DNA of 64,000 nucleotides from DATBLE01 sp963808815 (GCA_963808815.1 CAWEGI010000003.1:62001-126000), one strand, 5' to 3'. Shown: positions 16,737 to 25,505, counted from the first letter of the stretch. The notes: a model not told the origin generated them from the sequence alone. Program-made: numbers and translations.

Positions 16737-17174
16737 TGCTGCTCCCCAAGAAGACCAAGTACCGCAAGCAGCAGCGCGGCCGCCGGGCCGGGCACCTCGA
16801 AGGGGCAGACCGCCGTCGCCTTCGGCGACTACGGGCTCAAGTCCCTCGACGCCGGCTGGCTGACCAACCGCCAGATCGAGGCGGCCCGAATCGCGATGAC
16901 GCGCAAGATCAAGCGCGGCGGCAAGGTCTGGATCAACATCTTCCCGGACAAGCCGGTGACGCAGAAGCCGGCCGAGACGCGCATGGGCTCCGGCAAGGGC
17001 TCGCCCGAGCACTGGGTGGCGGTCGTCAAGCCGGGCCGCGTGATGTTCGAGCTGGCCGGCGTCCCCGAGCCGCTCGCCCGGGAGGCGCTGCGGCTCGCCG
17101 GCACGAAGCTCTCCGTGCGGACGAAGGTGGTCAAGCGGGAGGGGAGTCTCTTTGACTGCAGGGGCGGATCATGA
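16736..17174 (+). CDS. rplP: 50S ribosomal protein L16, with one frame break
   Basis: L16 contacts the A-site tRNA. ATG at 16736 gives MLLPKKTKYRKQQRGRRAG, then the frame shifts by one extra base near 16790 in a run of G and C. The corrected reading continues TSKGQTAVAFGDYGLKSLD and then MTRKIKRGGKVWINIFPDKP to the expected C-terminus. Everything else is standard. The stop overlaps the rpmC ATG by four bases. Confidence 0.9.
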
Positions 17175-17377
17175 GGGCCCGGCAGCTGCGCGACCTGACC
17201 GACGCCGAGCTGACGCGGCACCTGGAGGAGACACGCCAGGAGCTGTTCAACCTGCGCTTCCAGTCGGCGACCGGCGCGCTCGAGAACTCCGCGCGCCTCC
17301 GGCTGGCGAAGCGCGAGATCGCGCGCATCCTGACCATCCGCTACGAGCGCGAGGCAGAACTTGAGAGGACCACGTAG
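17171..17377 (+). CDS. rpmC: 50S ribosomal protein L29
   Basis: L29, 68 residues, at the tunnel exit next to L23. It shows the family pattern RARQLRDLTDAELTRHLEET and QELFNLRFQSATGALENSAR. ATG at 17171 overlaps the L16 stop (ATGA), and rpsQ follows two bases after the stop. Confidence 0.96.
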   Translation: MRARQLRDLTDAELTRHLEETRQELFNLRFQSATGALENSARLRLAKREIARILTIRYEREAELERTT

Positions 17378-17379
17378 GC

Positions 17380-18297
17380 ATGGCTGACGAGAAGAAGACG
17401 ACGAAGACGGACGAGACGGCGGAAGAGACGCCGGCGGCCGAGGAGAAGCCGAAGCGCACGCGCGCCAAGAAGGCGGAGCCGGAGGCGGCTGCGCCGCGAG
17501 GCCGCCGAGAAGCCGAAGCGCACGCGCAAGAAGGCCGAGGAGACTGCGCGCCGAGCCGGCCGAGGCGCCGGCCGTCGCGGAAGAGGTCGAGGCGGAGGCC
17601 GAGCAGGTCGAGGCGGAGCCCGAGCCGACCCCGGAGCCCGTCGCCGAGGAGGCGCCCGCCGAGGAGCCGACCCGCGAGGAGCCCGTCGCCGGAGGAGCCC
17701 GCCGACGAGCCCGTCGCCGAGGAGCTCCGCGCCGCGGAGACAGTCGCCGAAGCCGAGCCTGAGCCGCGACGTCGAGGCGGAGGCCGCCGCAGCGGAAGAG
17801 CCCGTCGCCGCCGAGCCCGTGTCGAAGAGCCAGTCGCCGAGGAAGCGGACGCCGCGGAACCGGCGACCGACGAGGCTGCGACTGAGCAGCCGAGTCCAGA
17901 GAGAATGCCGAGGGCCCCGCCAGGACCGCGGCCGAAGCCGAAGAAGAAGCGGCTCCCGCGCAGTCAGCGCCACAAGCACCCCAGGCCCAAGCGGGAGTCG
18001 ACGGGCGAGCGCAAGCCGATCACGCGGCTGCCCAAGCCGGAGGCCGAGCGCGGCCGCGACCAGCAGCGCCGCGGCGTCGTCGTCTCGGCGGCGATGGACA
18101 AGACGATCGTCGTCCGCGTCGACTCGATCAAGGCGCACCCGAAGTACAAGAAGGTGATCCGCCGCTCGAAGAAGTTCCACGCGCACGACGAGCAGAACCA
18201 GGCGAAGGCCGGCGACGTCGTCCGCATCGTCGAGACGCGCCCGCTGTCGAAGACGAAGCGCTGGCGGCTCGCCGAGATCCTCGAGGTGGCGAAGTAG
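17380..18297 (+). CDS. rpsQ: 30S ribosomal protein S17 with a very long low-complexity N-terminal extension
   Basis: The S17 core occupies only the last 80 residues, from about 228 (RGVVVSAAMDKTIVVRVDS), through HPKYKKVIRRSKKFHAHDE, to the end. Before it lie about 225 residues of Ala/Glu/Pro/Lys/Arg sequence, starting MADEKKTTKTDETAEETPAA. The direct reading alternates between acidic stretches (EEPADEPVAEELRAAETVAE) and Arg/Pro/Ser stretches that look out of frame. At least three one-base changes (near 17500, 17550 and 17695) would give a continuous Glu/Ala/Pro tail. Mycobacterial S17 has a shorter N-terminal extension. The core is certain; the extension is uncertain in detail. Confidence 0.85.
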   Translation: MADEKKTTKTDETAEETPAAEEKPKRTRAKKAEPEAAAPRGRREAEAHAQEGRGDCAPSRPRRRPSRKRSRRRPSRSRRSPSRPRSPSPRRRPPRSRPARSPSPEEPADEPVAEELRAAETVAEAEPEPRRRGGGRRSGRARRRRARVEEPVAEEADAAEPATDEAATEQPSPERMPRAPPGPRPKPKKKRLPRSQRHKHPRPKRESTGERKPITRLPKPEAERGRDQQRRGVVVSAAMDKTIVVRVDSIKAHPKYKKVIRRSKKFHAHDEQNQAKAGDVVRIVETRPLSKTKRWRLAEILEVAK

Positions 18298-18298
18298 C

Positions 18299-18667
18299 GT
18301 GATCCAGCAGGAGACACGAGTCCGCGTGGCCGACAACACCGGCGCCCGCGAGCTGCTCTGCATCCGCGTGAAGGGCGGGTCGCACCGCCGCTACGCGCGG
18401 GTCGGCGACATCATCGTCGGCACGGTCAAGACCGCGACCCCGCAGGGCGCGATCAAGAAGGGCGAGGTCGTGCAGGCGGTGGTCGTCCGCACGAAGAAGC
18501 CGTTCGGCCGCGACGACGGCACCCAGATCGCCTTCGACGAGAACGCCGCCGTGATCATCGACGCGCAGCGGAACCCGCGCGGCACCCGCATCTTCGGGCC
18601 GGTCGCCCGCGAGCTGCGCGAGAAGAACTTCATGAAGATCGTCAGCCTCGCTCCGGAGGTGCTCTAG
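18299..18667 (+). CDS. rplN: 50S ribosomal protein L14
   Basis: L14, 122 residues, at the subunit interface. The GTG start gives IQQETRVRVADNTGARELLC, followed by GGSHRRYARVGDIIVGTVK, and the C-terminus is FMKIVSLAPEVL. Length is exactly typical. It follows rpsQ by one base and precedes rplX by two. Confidence 0.97.
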   Translation: MIQQETRVRVADNTGARELLCIRVKGGSHRRYARVGDIIVGTVKTATPQGAIKKGEVVQAVVVRTKKPFGRDDGTQIAFDENAAVIIDAQRNPRGTRIFGPVARELREKNFMKIVSLAPEVL

Positions 18668-18669
18668 CC

Positions 18670-19043
18670 ATGGCGGCCACGATGAAGGTCCAGAAGGGCG
18701 ACCTCGTGCAGATCCTGTCCGGCAAGGACCGCGGCAAGCAGGGCCGCGTCATCGACGCGCGCCCCGCCGAGCGGCGCGTGATCGTCGAGAACCTGAACGT
18801 CGTCAAGCGGCACACGAAGCCGCGCCCGATGCGCGACGCCAACCGCATGGGCGGGACGACGATGATGCCCGGCGGCGTGATCGACAAGCCCGCGCCGCTC
18901 GCGGTCTCGAAGGTGATGGTCGTCTGTCCCGTCGTGCAACCTGCCGACGCGCGTCGGCCACGCGTTCCGCGAGGTCAAGGGCAAGAAGGTGAAGATCCGC
19001 GTCTGCCGCCGGCGACGGCTGCGGAGGGGAGCTGGACAAGTGA
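18670..19043 (+). CDS. rplX: 50S ribosomal protein L24, zinc-type, with two frame breaks
   Basis: L24 initiates 50S assembly. It begins MAATMKVQKGDLVQILSGKD with RGKQGRVI and PGGVIDKPAPLAVSKVM. Near 18934 one extra base interrupts CPVCN; the corrected frame reads CNLPTRVGHAFREVKGKKVK and then IRVCRR. A second change near 19012 leads to DGCGGELDK and a stop overlapping the rplE GTG. The Cys pairs (CPVC, then C...GC) suggest a zinc-binding form of L24. The exact spacing of the last cysteines depends on how the second break is corrected. Confidence 0.85.
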
Positions 19044-19624
19044 GCGCGACCGCGACCGAGACGTACACGCCGCGGCTGAAGGAGCTCTACGAGAAGGAGC
19101 TGCGTGCGCGCCTGAAGGACGAGCTCGGGCTCTCCTCGGTGATGCAGGTGCCGCGGGTGACCAAGATCACCCTGAACATGGGCGTCGGCGAGGCCAAGAC
19201 CGAGGCGAAGGCGCTCGACTCCGCCATGGACGAGCTCTCGACGATCGCCGGCCAGCGCGCCCAGATGCGCCGCGCCCGGAAGTCGATCGCCGCGTTCAAG
19301 CTCCGCGAGGGGATGCCGATCGGCGCCCGGATCACGCTGCGCGGCGCCCGGATGTACGAGTTCCTCGACCGGCTCGTCTCGATCGCGCTGCCCCGCATCC
19401 GCGACTTCCGCGGGCTCGACCCGGGCTCGTTCGACGGGCGCGGCAACTACTCGCTCGGCATTCGCGAGCAGATCATCTTCCCGGAGATCAACTACGACGA
19501 CGTCGCCGCAGTGCGTGGCCTGGACATCGCCATCACGACGTCGGCGGCAGACGACGAGGGCGCGCGGGCACTGCTCCGCGGCCTCGGCCTGCCGTTCGCC
19601 GACGACAGGAGGGAACAGGAGTAA
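19040..19624 (+). CDS. rplE: 50S ribosomal protein L5
   Basis: L5, 194 residues, binds 5S rRNA and P-site tRNA. GTG at 19040 overlaps the L24 stop. Signatures are PRVTKITLNMGVGEAKTEAK, IAAFKLREGMPIGARITLRG and PEINYDDV. It begins with a slightly extended SATATETYTPRLKELYEKEL. The stop overlaps the rpsN ATG. Confidence 0.97.
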   Translation: MSATATETYTPRLKELYEKELRARLKDELGLSSVMQVPRVTKITLNMGVGEAKTEAKALDSAMDELSTIAGQRAQMRRARKSIAAFKLREGMPIGARITLRGARMYEFLDRLVSIALPRIRDFRGLDPGSFDGRGNYSLGIREQIIFPEINYDDVAAVRGLDIAITTSAADDEGARALLRGLGLPFADDRREQE

Positions 19625-19809
19625 TGGCCAAGAAGTCGATGATCGCCAAGGCCGCCCGCCCACAGCGCTACAAGGTGCGCGCGTACACGCGCTGCAACCG
19701 TTGCGGCCGGCCGCGCGCGGTCTTCAAGAAGTTCGGGCTCTGCCGCATCTGCCTGCGGGAGCTCGCCCACGCGGGCGTGATCCCCGGCATGACGAAGAGC
19801 TCCTGGTAA
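19624..19809 (+). CDS. rpsN: 30S ribosomal protein S14, zinc-binding type
   Basis: The short, 61-residue S14 that carries a zinc ribbon: CNRCGRPR...CRICLREL gives a CxxC...CxxC set. It begins MAKKSMIAKAARPQRYKVRA and ends HAGVIPGMTKSSW. No zinc-free S14 is seen in the window. A 45-base spacer with a palindromic repeat separates it from rpsH. Confidence 0.97.
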   Translation: MAKKSMIAKAARPQRYKVRAYTRCNRCGRPRAVFKKFGLCRICLRELAHAGVIPGMTKSSW

Positions 19810-19817
19810 AGCCGTGA

Positions 19818-19835
19818 AAAATGCTGCGCATTTCC
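19818..19835. repeat. 18-base palindromic repeat, copy 2 (rpsN-rpsH spacer)
   Basis: Exact second copy of AAAATGCTGCGCATTTCC (other copy 13957-13974), again a 6-base-pair stem with a TGC loop. It is followed by GGGTGG and a TAG, which loosely resembles the end of the other spacer. It lies 19 bases before the rpsH start codon, so it could affect rpsH translation or act as an RNA processing site. Confidence 0.7.
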
Positions 19836-19854
19836 ACGGGTGGAGGACTAGAAG

Positions 19855-20250
19855 ATGCTGACCGATCCGATCGCAGACATGCTCACCCGCATCCGCAACG
19901 CCAACAAGGCGCTGCAGGAGACCGCCACGATGCCCACCTCGCGGATGAAGGTGGACATCGCCCGCCTGCTCAAGGAGGAGGGCTACATCCGCGGCTTCCG
20001 CGTCGAGAAGGGCGAGGCGTTCGACACGCTCGTCGTCGAGCTGAAGTACGGCCGCAGCCGCGAGCGCGTGATCACGAACCTGAAGCGGATCTCCAAGCCG
20101 GGCCGGCGCATCTACGCGCGCAAGGACCGCATGCCGCGCGTCCTCGGCGGCATGGGCACGGCTATCCTGTCCACCTCGAGTGGCGTGATGACCAGCCGCA
20201 CCGCGCAAGAGCGCGGCATCGGCGGCGAGGTCATCTGTTTCGTCTGGTGA
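19855..20250 (+). CDS. rpsH: 30S ribosomal protein S8
   Basis: S8, 131 residues, binds helix 21 of 16S rRNA and is the autoregulator of the spc operon in other bacteria. It starts MLTDPIADMLTRIRNANKAL and ends with the conserved STSSGVMTSRTAQERGIGGE followed by VICFVW. ATG at 19855 has GGTGGAGG upstream, overlapping the end of the palindromic repeat region. Confidence 0.97.
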   Translation: MLTDPIADMLTRIRNANKALQETATMPTSRMKVDIARLLKEEGYIRGFRVEKGEAFDTLVVELKYGRSRERVITNLKRISKPGRRIYARKDRMPRVLGGMGTAILSTSSGVMTSRTAQERGIGGEVICFVW

Positions 20251-20258
20251 GCGTCAGC

Positions 20259-20792
20259 ATGAGCCGAATCGGAAGATCACCAATCGAATTGCCCGCGGGC
20301 GTCTCCGTGTCGATCTCCCCTGGGCGCGTGATGGTCAACGGCCCGCTCGGCGAGCTCGCGCAGGAGGTCCCGCAGCGGATGGCGATCGAGCAGAGCGACG
20401 GCACGATCACCGTCACGCGGCCGACCGACCGCGGCGAGGACCGTGCGCTGCACGGGCTGACGCGCACGCTCGTCGCGAACATGGTCGAGGGCGTGACCAA
20501 GGGCTTCGAGAAGCGGCTCGAGATCCAGGGCGTCGGCTACCGCGCCTCGATGCGCGGCACGGCGCTCGAGCTGAACGTCGGCTTCTCGCACTCGGTGGTG
20601 AAGGACGCGCCGGCGGGGATCACCTACGAGGTGCCGTCCCAGACCGAGATCGTGGTCAAGGGCATCGACAAGCAACAGGTCGGCCAGATCGCCGCCGAGA
20701 TCCGCAAGGTGCGCCCGCCCGAGCCGTACAAGGGCAAGGGCATCCGCTACCAGGGCGAGTACGTGCGCCGGAAGGTCGGGAAGAGGGCATGA
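20259..20792 (+). CDS. rplF: 50S ribosomal protein L6
   Basis: L6, 177 residues, near the factor-binding site. It begins SRIGRSPIELPAGVSVSISP and has GFEKRLEIQGVGYRA and the C-terminal block PPEPYKGKGIRYQGEYVRRK. ATG at 20259 lies eight bases after the rpsH stop; the stop overlaps rplR by four bases. Confidence 0.97.
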   Translation: MSRIGRSPIELPAGVSVSISPGRVMVNGPLGELAQEVPQRMAIEQSDGTITVTRPTDRGEDRALHGLTRTLVANMVEGVTKGFEKRLEIQGVGYRASMRGTALELNVGFSHSVVKDAPAGITYEVPSQTEIVVKGIDKQQVGQIAAEIRKVRPPEPYKGKGIRYQGEYVRRKVGKRA

Positions 20793-21144
20793 GCGTCGCC
20801 ACGTCACGCCAGCTCCGCGAGCGCCGCCATCGCCGCGATACGCGGCAAGATCGCCGGCACCGCCGAGCGGCCGCGCCTGGCCGTGTTCCGGTCGAACCAC
20901 GGCATCTCCGCCCAGCTGATCGACGACCAGGCCGGCAAGACGCTCGCCGCAGCGGGCTGGCAGGGGCTGACCAAGATTCAAGGGGTCGAAGACCGAGCAG
21001 GCCAAGGAGGTCGGCAAGCTCCTCGCCGCCAACGCGAAGAGCGCCGGCATCGAGTCATGCGTCTTCGACCGCGGCGGGTACCTCTACCACGGACGCGTGA
21101 AGGCGCTCGCCGAGGGCGCCCGCGAGGGAGGATTGACGTTTTGA
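20789..21144 (+). CDS. rplR: 50S ribosomal protein L18, with two frame breaks
   Basis: L18 carries 5S rRNA into the 50S subunit. ATG at 20789 gives MSVATSRQLRERRHRR. One extra base near 20837 interrupts IRGKIAGTAERPRLAVFRSN, which continues HGISAQLIDDQAGKTLAAAG. A second extra base in GGGG at about 20985 interrupts SKTEQAKEVGKLLAANAKSA, which continues to FDRGGYLYHGRVKALAEGAR and EGGLTF. The corrected stop TGA at 21142-21144 overlaps the rpsE TTG. Corrected length is about 117 residues, normal for L18. Confidence 0.87.
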
Positions 21145-21761
21145 CGAGTGTCGAGCGTGAGGTGTTCGCGCGCGAGGAGACGCGCGAGCTGAAGGAGCGC
21201 GTGGTCGAGATCAACCGCGTCGCCAAGGTGGTCAAGGGCGGGCGGCGGTTCTCGTTCACGGCGCTTGTAGTGATCGGCGACGAGGTCGACCGCGTCGGCG
21301 TCGGCTACGGAAAGGCGCGCGAGGTGCCGCTGGCGATCTCGAAGGCGGTCGACGACGCGAAGAAGAACCTCTTCACCGTGCCGAAGCACGGCACGACGAT
21401 CACGCACGAGATCCTCGGGCGCTCGGACGCCGCCCGCGTGCTGCTCCGCCCCGCCAGCGAGGGCACCGGCGTGATCGCCGGCGGCGGCGTCCGCGCCGTC
21501 CTCGAGCTCGCCGGCATCCGCGACATCCTCGCGAAGAGCCTGGGAACGACGAACCCGATCAACATGCTGAAGGCGACCGTCAACGGGCTGAAGAGCCTGC
21601 GCCGCCCGGAGGACGTGGCGCGGATTCGCGGCCTGACGATCAGCCAGGTCCTGCCCGTCGCCGCCGGCTCGCGGGCCGAAGAGCCTGTGGCGGAGGCCTC
21701 GGTCTCCGCGGAACCGGCGACCCACGAGGATGCGACCGAGCAGCCGAGTGAGGAGAAATAA
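21141..21761 (+). CDS. rpsE: 30S ribosomal protein S5 with acidic tail
   Basis: S5, 206 residues, involved in decoding fidelity. The TTG at 21141 overlaps the corrected L18 stop. The core has LKERVVEINRVAKVVKGGRR, VGVGYGKAREVPLAISKAV, and GGGVRAVLELAGIRDI. The last 35 residues form an extension (AEEPVAEASVSAEPATHEDA then TEQPSEEK). The DNA of this tail (21706-21749) matches rpsQ extension DNA (17852-17895) at 41 of 44 positions and in the same frame. Confidence 0.95.
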   Translation: MTSVEREVFAREETRELKERVVEINRVAKVVKGGRRFSFTALVVIGDEVDRVGVGYGKAREVPLAISKAVDDAKKNLFTVPKHGTTITHEILGRSDAARVLLRPASEGTGVIAGGGVRAVLELAGIRDILAKSLGTTNPINMLKATVNGLKSLRRPEDVARIRGLTISQVLPVAAGSRAEEPVAEASVSAEPATHEDATEQPSEEK

Positions 21762-21938
21762 GTGGCCAAGGTCAAGGTCATCCAGGTCCGCAGCCAGATC
21801 GGCCAGACCCAACGCCACCGCGGCACCCTGCGCGCCCTCGGCCTCGGCAAGATCGGCCGTAGCGCCGAGCACGAGGAAGGCCCGGTGCTCGCCGGTATGC
21901 TCAGGAAGGTCAGTCACCTCGTGAAGGTGGAGCGGTAA
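21762..21938 (+). CDS. rpmD: 50S ribosomal protein L30
   Basis: L30, 58 residues. The GTG start immediately follows the S5 stop. The sequence AKVKVIQVRSQIGQTQRHRG, then TLRALGLGKIGRSAEHE and MLRKVSHLVKVER, matches the family throughout. rplO follows two bases after the stop. Confidence 0.96.
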   Translation: MAKVKVIQVRSQIGQTQRHRGTLRALGLGKIGRSAEHEEGPVLAGMLRKVSHLVKVER

Positions 21939-21940
21939 CG

Positions 21941-22571
21941 ATGGCCGGCGACCTGAATCTCTCCAATCTCAAGCCCGCGCAGGCGCGCAAGGCGCGCAAG
22001 CGCGTCGGCCGCGGCATGGGCTCGGGCAAGGGCCGCTACTCCGGCCGCGGGATCAAGGGCCAGAAGTCGCGGTCGGGCTCGCACGCCATGCGCGCCGGCT
22101 TCGAGGGCGGCCAGATGCCGGCCTACATGCGCATGGGCAAGCAGCGCGGCTCGACCTCGAAGGACGCGATGCCGATCGGCCCGTTCCGGACGAGCGTCTG
22201 GTCGCTGAACGTCCGCGACCTCGCTCGGTTCGACGCGGGCACCGACGTCACGCCCGAGCTGCTGAAGGAGGCCGGCCTCGTCCGCAACCTCAACCGCGAC
22301 GTGAAAGTCCTCGGCCACGGCGACCTCGACGTGAAGCTGTCGGTCTCGGCACACGCCTTCTCGAAGGGCGCGGTCGAGAAGATCGAAGCGGCCGGCGGAA
22401 GCGTCACCTGGCTCAAGCCCCCGCACGAGCCGAAGAAGCGCCGTCACAAGAAGGCCACGCCCGGCGCAGGGCCCGCGGCCGCCGCCGAGCCGGCCGACGA
22501 GCGAGGAGGCAGCCGTCGAGGCCGAGCCTGTCGCGGAGGAATCCACCGGGGAGACCGAAGAGAGCTCGTAG
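21941..22571 (+). CDS. rplO: 50S ribosomal protein L15 with C-terminal tail and one frame break
   Basis: L15 starts MAGDLNLSNLKPAQARKARK and has RVGRGMGSGKGRYSGRGIKG, FEGGQMPAYMRMGK and AHAFSKGAVEKIEAAGG. After KKRRHKKATPGAGPAAAAEP there is a frame change near 22502 (one extra base, GAC GAG C GAG). The corrected tail reads EAAVEAEPVAEESTGETEES and stops with TAG at 22569-22571, directly before the secY ATG. Without the correction the frame runs into secY, so the break is strongly supported by the gene junction. Confidence 0.9.
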
Positions 22572-23826
22572 ATGCTCTCGTGGATCGCCAACGCCTGGCG
22601 GGTGCCCGAGCTCCGCCGCCGGCTCCTCTTCACCGCCTTCGTCCTCGCCCTGTACCGCCTCGGGAGCTTCATCCCCGCGCCAGGGGTCGACTCGGACCGC
22701 GATCAAGACCTACTTCGGCAACCAGGGCGGCACGGTGCTCGGCCTGCTCAACCTGTTCTCGGGGAACGCGCTCTCGCGCTTCTCGATCTTCGCGCTCGGG
22801 ATCATGCCGTACATCACGGCGTCGATCATCCTCCAGCTCGGTGCGGTGGTCGTCCCCACACTCGCGCAGCTCCAGAAGGAAGGCGAGGCCGGCTACGCCA
22901 AGATCAACCAGTACACGCGTTACCTGACGGTATGTCTGGCCGCCGCGCAGGCGGTCGGCTACTCGTACCTCTTCCGTCGGCAGCACATCCTGACGGCGAA
23001 CACCGGCCGCCTCGTCCTGATCATCGTCACCCTCACCGCCGGGACGACGCTGCTGATGTGGTTCGGCGAGCAGATCACGAAGCGGGGCGTCGGCAACGGC
23101 ATCTCGCTGCTGATCTTCGCCTCGATCATCGATCGCGCCCCGCTCGCCGTCCGCGCCTGGATCGACGGCGGGCCGACCACCAAGCTGTTCTTCCCGCTGC
23201 TGGCGCTCGGGGTGATCGTCGCCGTCGTCTTCATGCAGGAGGGCCAGCGGCGCATCCCGATCCAGTACGCCAAGCGCCAGGTCGGGCGACGAATGACCGC
23301 GGGCGGGTCGACCTACTTACCACTGCGCGTGAACATGGCCGGCGTCATCCCGATCATCTTCGCCGCTGCGGTCATGGCCTTCCCGCCGACGATCGGGCAG
23401 TTCTTCCCGCAGACCCAGCCCTGGATCAACCGCAACTTCACGCAGACCGACTGGCCCTACCTGATGATCGAGGCGATCCTGATCATCGTCTTCACGTACT
23501 TCTACACGGCAGTCCAGTTCAATCCGGTCGACCAGGCCGAGAACCTCCGGAAGTACGGCGGCTACATCCCGGGCATCAGGCCCGGCCCGCCGACGGCCCA
23601 GTACCTCGACCGTGTGCTCTCGCGGCTGACGCTGCCGGGGTCGCTCTACCTGGCGGTGGTCGCCGTCCTGCCGACGTTCCTCATCCAGTTCTTCCACTTC
23701 TCGCAGTCGACCAGCACCTTCCTCGGGGGCACGTCGCTGCTGATCATCGTCGGTGTCGCGCTCGACACCATGCGCCAGATGGAGTCGCAGATGATGATGC
23801 GCTCGTACGAAGGCTTCCTCAAGTAG
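22572..23826 (+). CDS. secY: Preprotein translocase subunit SecY, with one frame break
   Basis: The channel subunit of the Sec translocon. ATG at 22572 gives MLSWIANAWRVPELRRRLLF, TAFVLALYRLGSFIPAPGVD. One extra base at about 22695 (GAC TCG G ACC) shifts the frame; the corrected reading continues TAIKTYFGNQGGTVLGLLN and then the remaining membrane helices without a break, including GIMPYITASIILQL, GVGNGISLLIFASI and the C-terminal MRSYEGFLK. About ten hydrophobic segments are visible. Corrected length is about 417 residues, normal for SecY. Confidence 0.92.
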
Positions 23827-23935
23827 TGGGGAAGGTCGTAGTCCTTCACCTGTCGCCAGAGACGCACGGTGCCTCCCTCCGGGGAGAGCCCGAATCCGGC
23901 GGCGACTCGTTTCGATCCGAGGACGGAAGAACCGC

Positions 23936-24511
23936 ATGAACGTCCTCATCCTGGGGCCACAGGGGTCGGGCAAGGGGACCCAGGCGAAGCTGATCGCGAA
24001 GACCTACGGCATCCCGCACATCGCGACGGGGGACATGATCCGGGAGATGAAGGAGCTCGACACGCCCGTCGGCAGGGAAGTGAAGGCGGTGTACGACGCA
24101 GGCCGGCTCGTCGAGGACGACCTGATCGTCAGGATGATCCGCGACCGGCTCGACCGCGGCGACACCATTCCCGGGTTCGTCCTCGACGGCTTCCCGCGCA
24201 ACATGGCACAGGCGGAGGCGCTCGACGAGCTGCTGCAGGAGCTCGGCCGCGACATCGACGTCGTGTTCGAGCTCCAGGTGCCGCGCGACGTGCTGCTCGA
24301 GCGGATGCAGAAGCGCGCGGCCGAGGAGAACCGCTCCGACGACACCCCCGATGCGATCCGCCAACGGCTGGAGATCTACCAGCGCGAGACCGCCCCGCTC
24401 GTCGAGTACTACCGGACGACCCGCGGGAACGTGGTCGGCATCCGCGGCGATCGAGCGATCGACGAGATCTTCGCGGAGATCCGGGCCGCGCTCGACCAGG
24501 TGGCCGCGTGA
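23936..24511 (+). CDS. adk: Adenylate kinase
   Basis: Converts ATP and AMP to two ADP. The 191-residue protein has the P-loop GPQGSGKGT at the start, ATGDMIR, the signature VLDGFPRN and the LID region without zinc cysteines (short form). It follows secY after a 109-base spacer and its stop overlaps the map start by three bases, the usual secY-adk-map order. All key residues are visible and the frame is intact. Confidence 0.97.
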   Translation: MNVLILGPQGSGKGTQAKLIAKTYGIPHIATGDMIREMKELDTPVGREVKAVYDAGRLVEDDLIVRMIRDRLDRGDTIPGFVLDGFPRNMAQAEALDELLQELGRDIDVVFELQVPRDVLLERMQKRAAEENRSDDTPDAIRQRLEIYQRETAPLVEYYRTTRGNVVGIRGDRAIDEIFAEIRAALDQVAA

Positions 24512-25269
24512 TCATCCGCAAGTCACCCGAGGAGCTGGAGCGGATGGCCCGCGCCGGCCGGATCGTCGCCGACACGCTCGCGCTGATCGGCGAGCACGCT
24601 CGGCCGGGCGTCACCACCGCCGAGCTCGACGGGCTCGCCGAGGAGTTCATCTCCGGGCACGGTGGCTACCCGACTTTCAAGGGTTACCGCGGCTACCCGG
24701 CGGCGACCTGCATCTCGCCGAACGCGATGATCGTCCACGGGATCCCCGGCCCGTACGAGCTCGCGGACGGCGACATCCTCTCGGTCGACGTGGGCGTCAC
24801 CCTCGACGGCTTCGTCGCCGATTCCGCCTACACCTTCGCGATCGGCGAGGTCTCTGCCGACGCAGAGCGGCTCCTCGACGTGGGACAGGCCGCGTTGAAC
24901 GCCGGGATCGAGCAGTGTGCGGTCGGCAATCGGCTTTCGGACATCTCCCACGCGGTGCAGCAGGTGACCGAGGCCTCCGGCTTCTCCGTCGTCCGCACCC
25001 TCGTCGGGCACGGAGTCGGACGGTCGATGCACGAGGACCCGCAGATCCCGAACTACGGCCAGCCGGGGCGTGGACCCCTGCTTGCCGAAGGGATGACGTT
25101 CGCGATCGAGCCGATGATCAACATGGGCGATCCCGACATCGTCGTGCATGACGACGAGTGGTCGATCTCGAGCGCCGACGGCTCGCTTTCGGCCCATTTC
25201 GAGCACACCGTGGCCGTGACGGCGGCCGGTCCACGCATCCTGACGGCGGCACCCGTTTTGCTAAGATGA
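24508..25269 (+). CDS. map: Methionine aminopeptidase, type I
   Basis: Removes the initiator Met from new proteins. A protein of 253 residues with the GTG start overlapping the adk stop. Metal ligands are seen as VDVGV (Asp), ADSAYTF (Asp), GHGVGRSMHE (His), FAIEPMI (Glu) and FEHTVAV (Glu). The ending PRILTAAPVLLR is ordinary. A hairpin follows six bases after the stop, and infA, which normally comes next, is not there. Confidence 0.96.
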   Translation: MIIRKSPEELERMARAGRIVADTLALIGEHARPGVTTAELDGLAEEFISGHGGYPTFKGYRGYPAATCISPNAMIVHGIPGPYELADGDILSVDVGVTLDGFVADSAYTFAIGEVSADAERLLDVGQAALNAGIEQCAVGNRLSDISHAVQQVTEASGFSVVRTLVGHGVGRSMHEDPQIPNYGQPGRGPLLAEGMTFAIEPMINMGDPDIVVHDDEWSISSADGSLSAHFEHTVAVTAAGPRILTAAPVLLR

Positions 25270-25274
25270 GGCCT

Positions 25275-25300
25275 CACGGCGCAGCCGCCGCTGTGCCGTG
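25275..25300 (+). terminator. Hairpin after map
   Basis: CACGGCGCAG (25275-25284) pairs with CTGTGCCGTG (25291-25300), ten base pairs with one G-T wobble, around CCGCCG. It sits directly after the map stop and before rpmJ, where a TTGACT (25318-25323) could be the -35 of a new promoter. It may therefore be a terminator or attenuator that separates the spc and alpha transcripts. Confidence 0.5.
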
Positions 25301-25363
25301 GCCTATATCTCTCACCCTTGACTGGCCGCGAGCGCCGGCCGGTCGAACCGAGACGAGGAACCG

Positions 25364-25477
25364 ATGAAGGTCAGAGCGTCCGTCAAACCGATGTGTGAGC
25401 GCTGCCGGGTGATCAAGCGGCACGGTACGACCATGGTCATCTGTTCCAACCCGCGACACAAGCAGCGACAAGGCTAG
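25364..25477 (+). CDS. rpmJ: 50S ribosomal protein L36, zinc-binding type
   Basis: A 37-residue protein: MKVRASVKPMCERCRVIKRH, then GTTMVICSNPRHKQRQG. It has the zinc set CERC...C...H of the zinc-type L36. ATG at 25364 follows CGAGGAACCG. It is the first gene of the alpha cluster here, 28 bases before rpsM. Confidence 0.96.
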   Translation: MKVRASVKPMCERCRVIKRHGTTMVICSNPRHKQRQG

Positions 25478-25505
25478 TTCGAGGAACTGTGCTAGAGGAG
25501 ACCCA

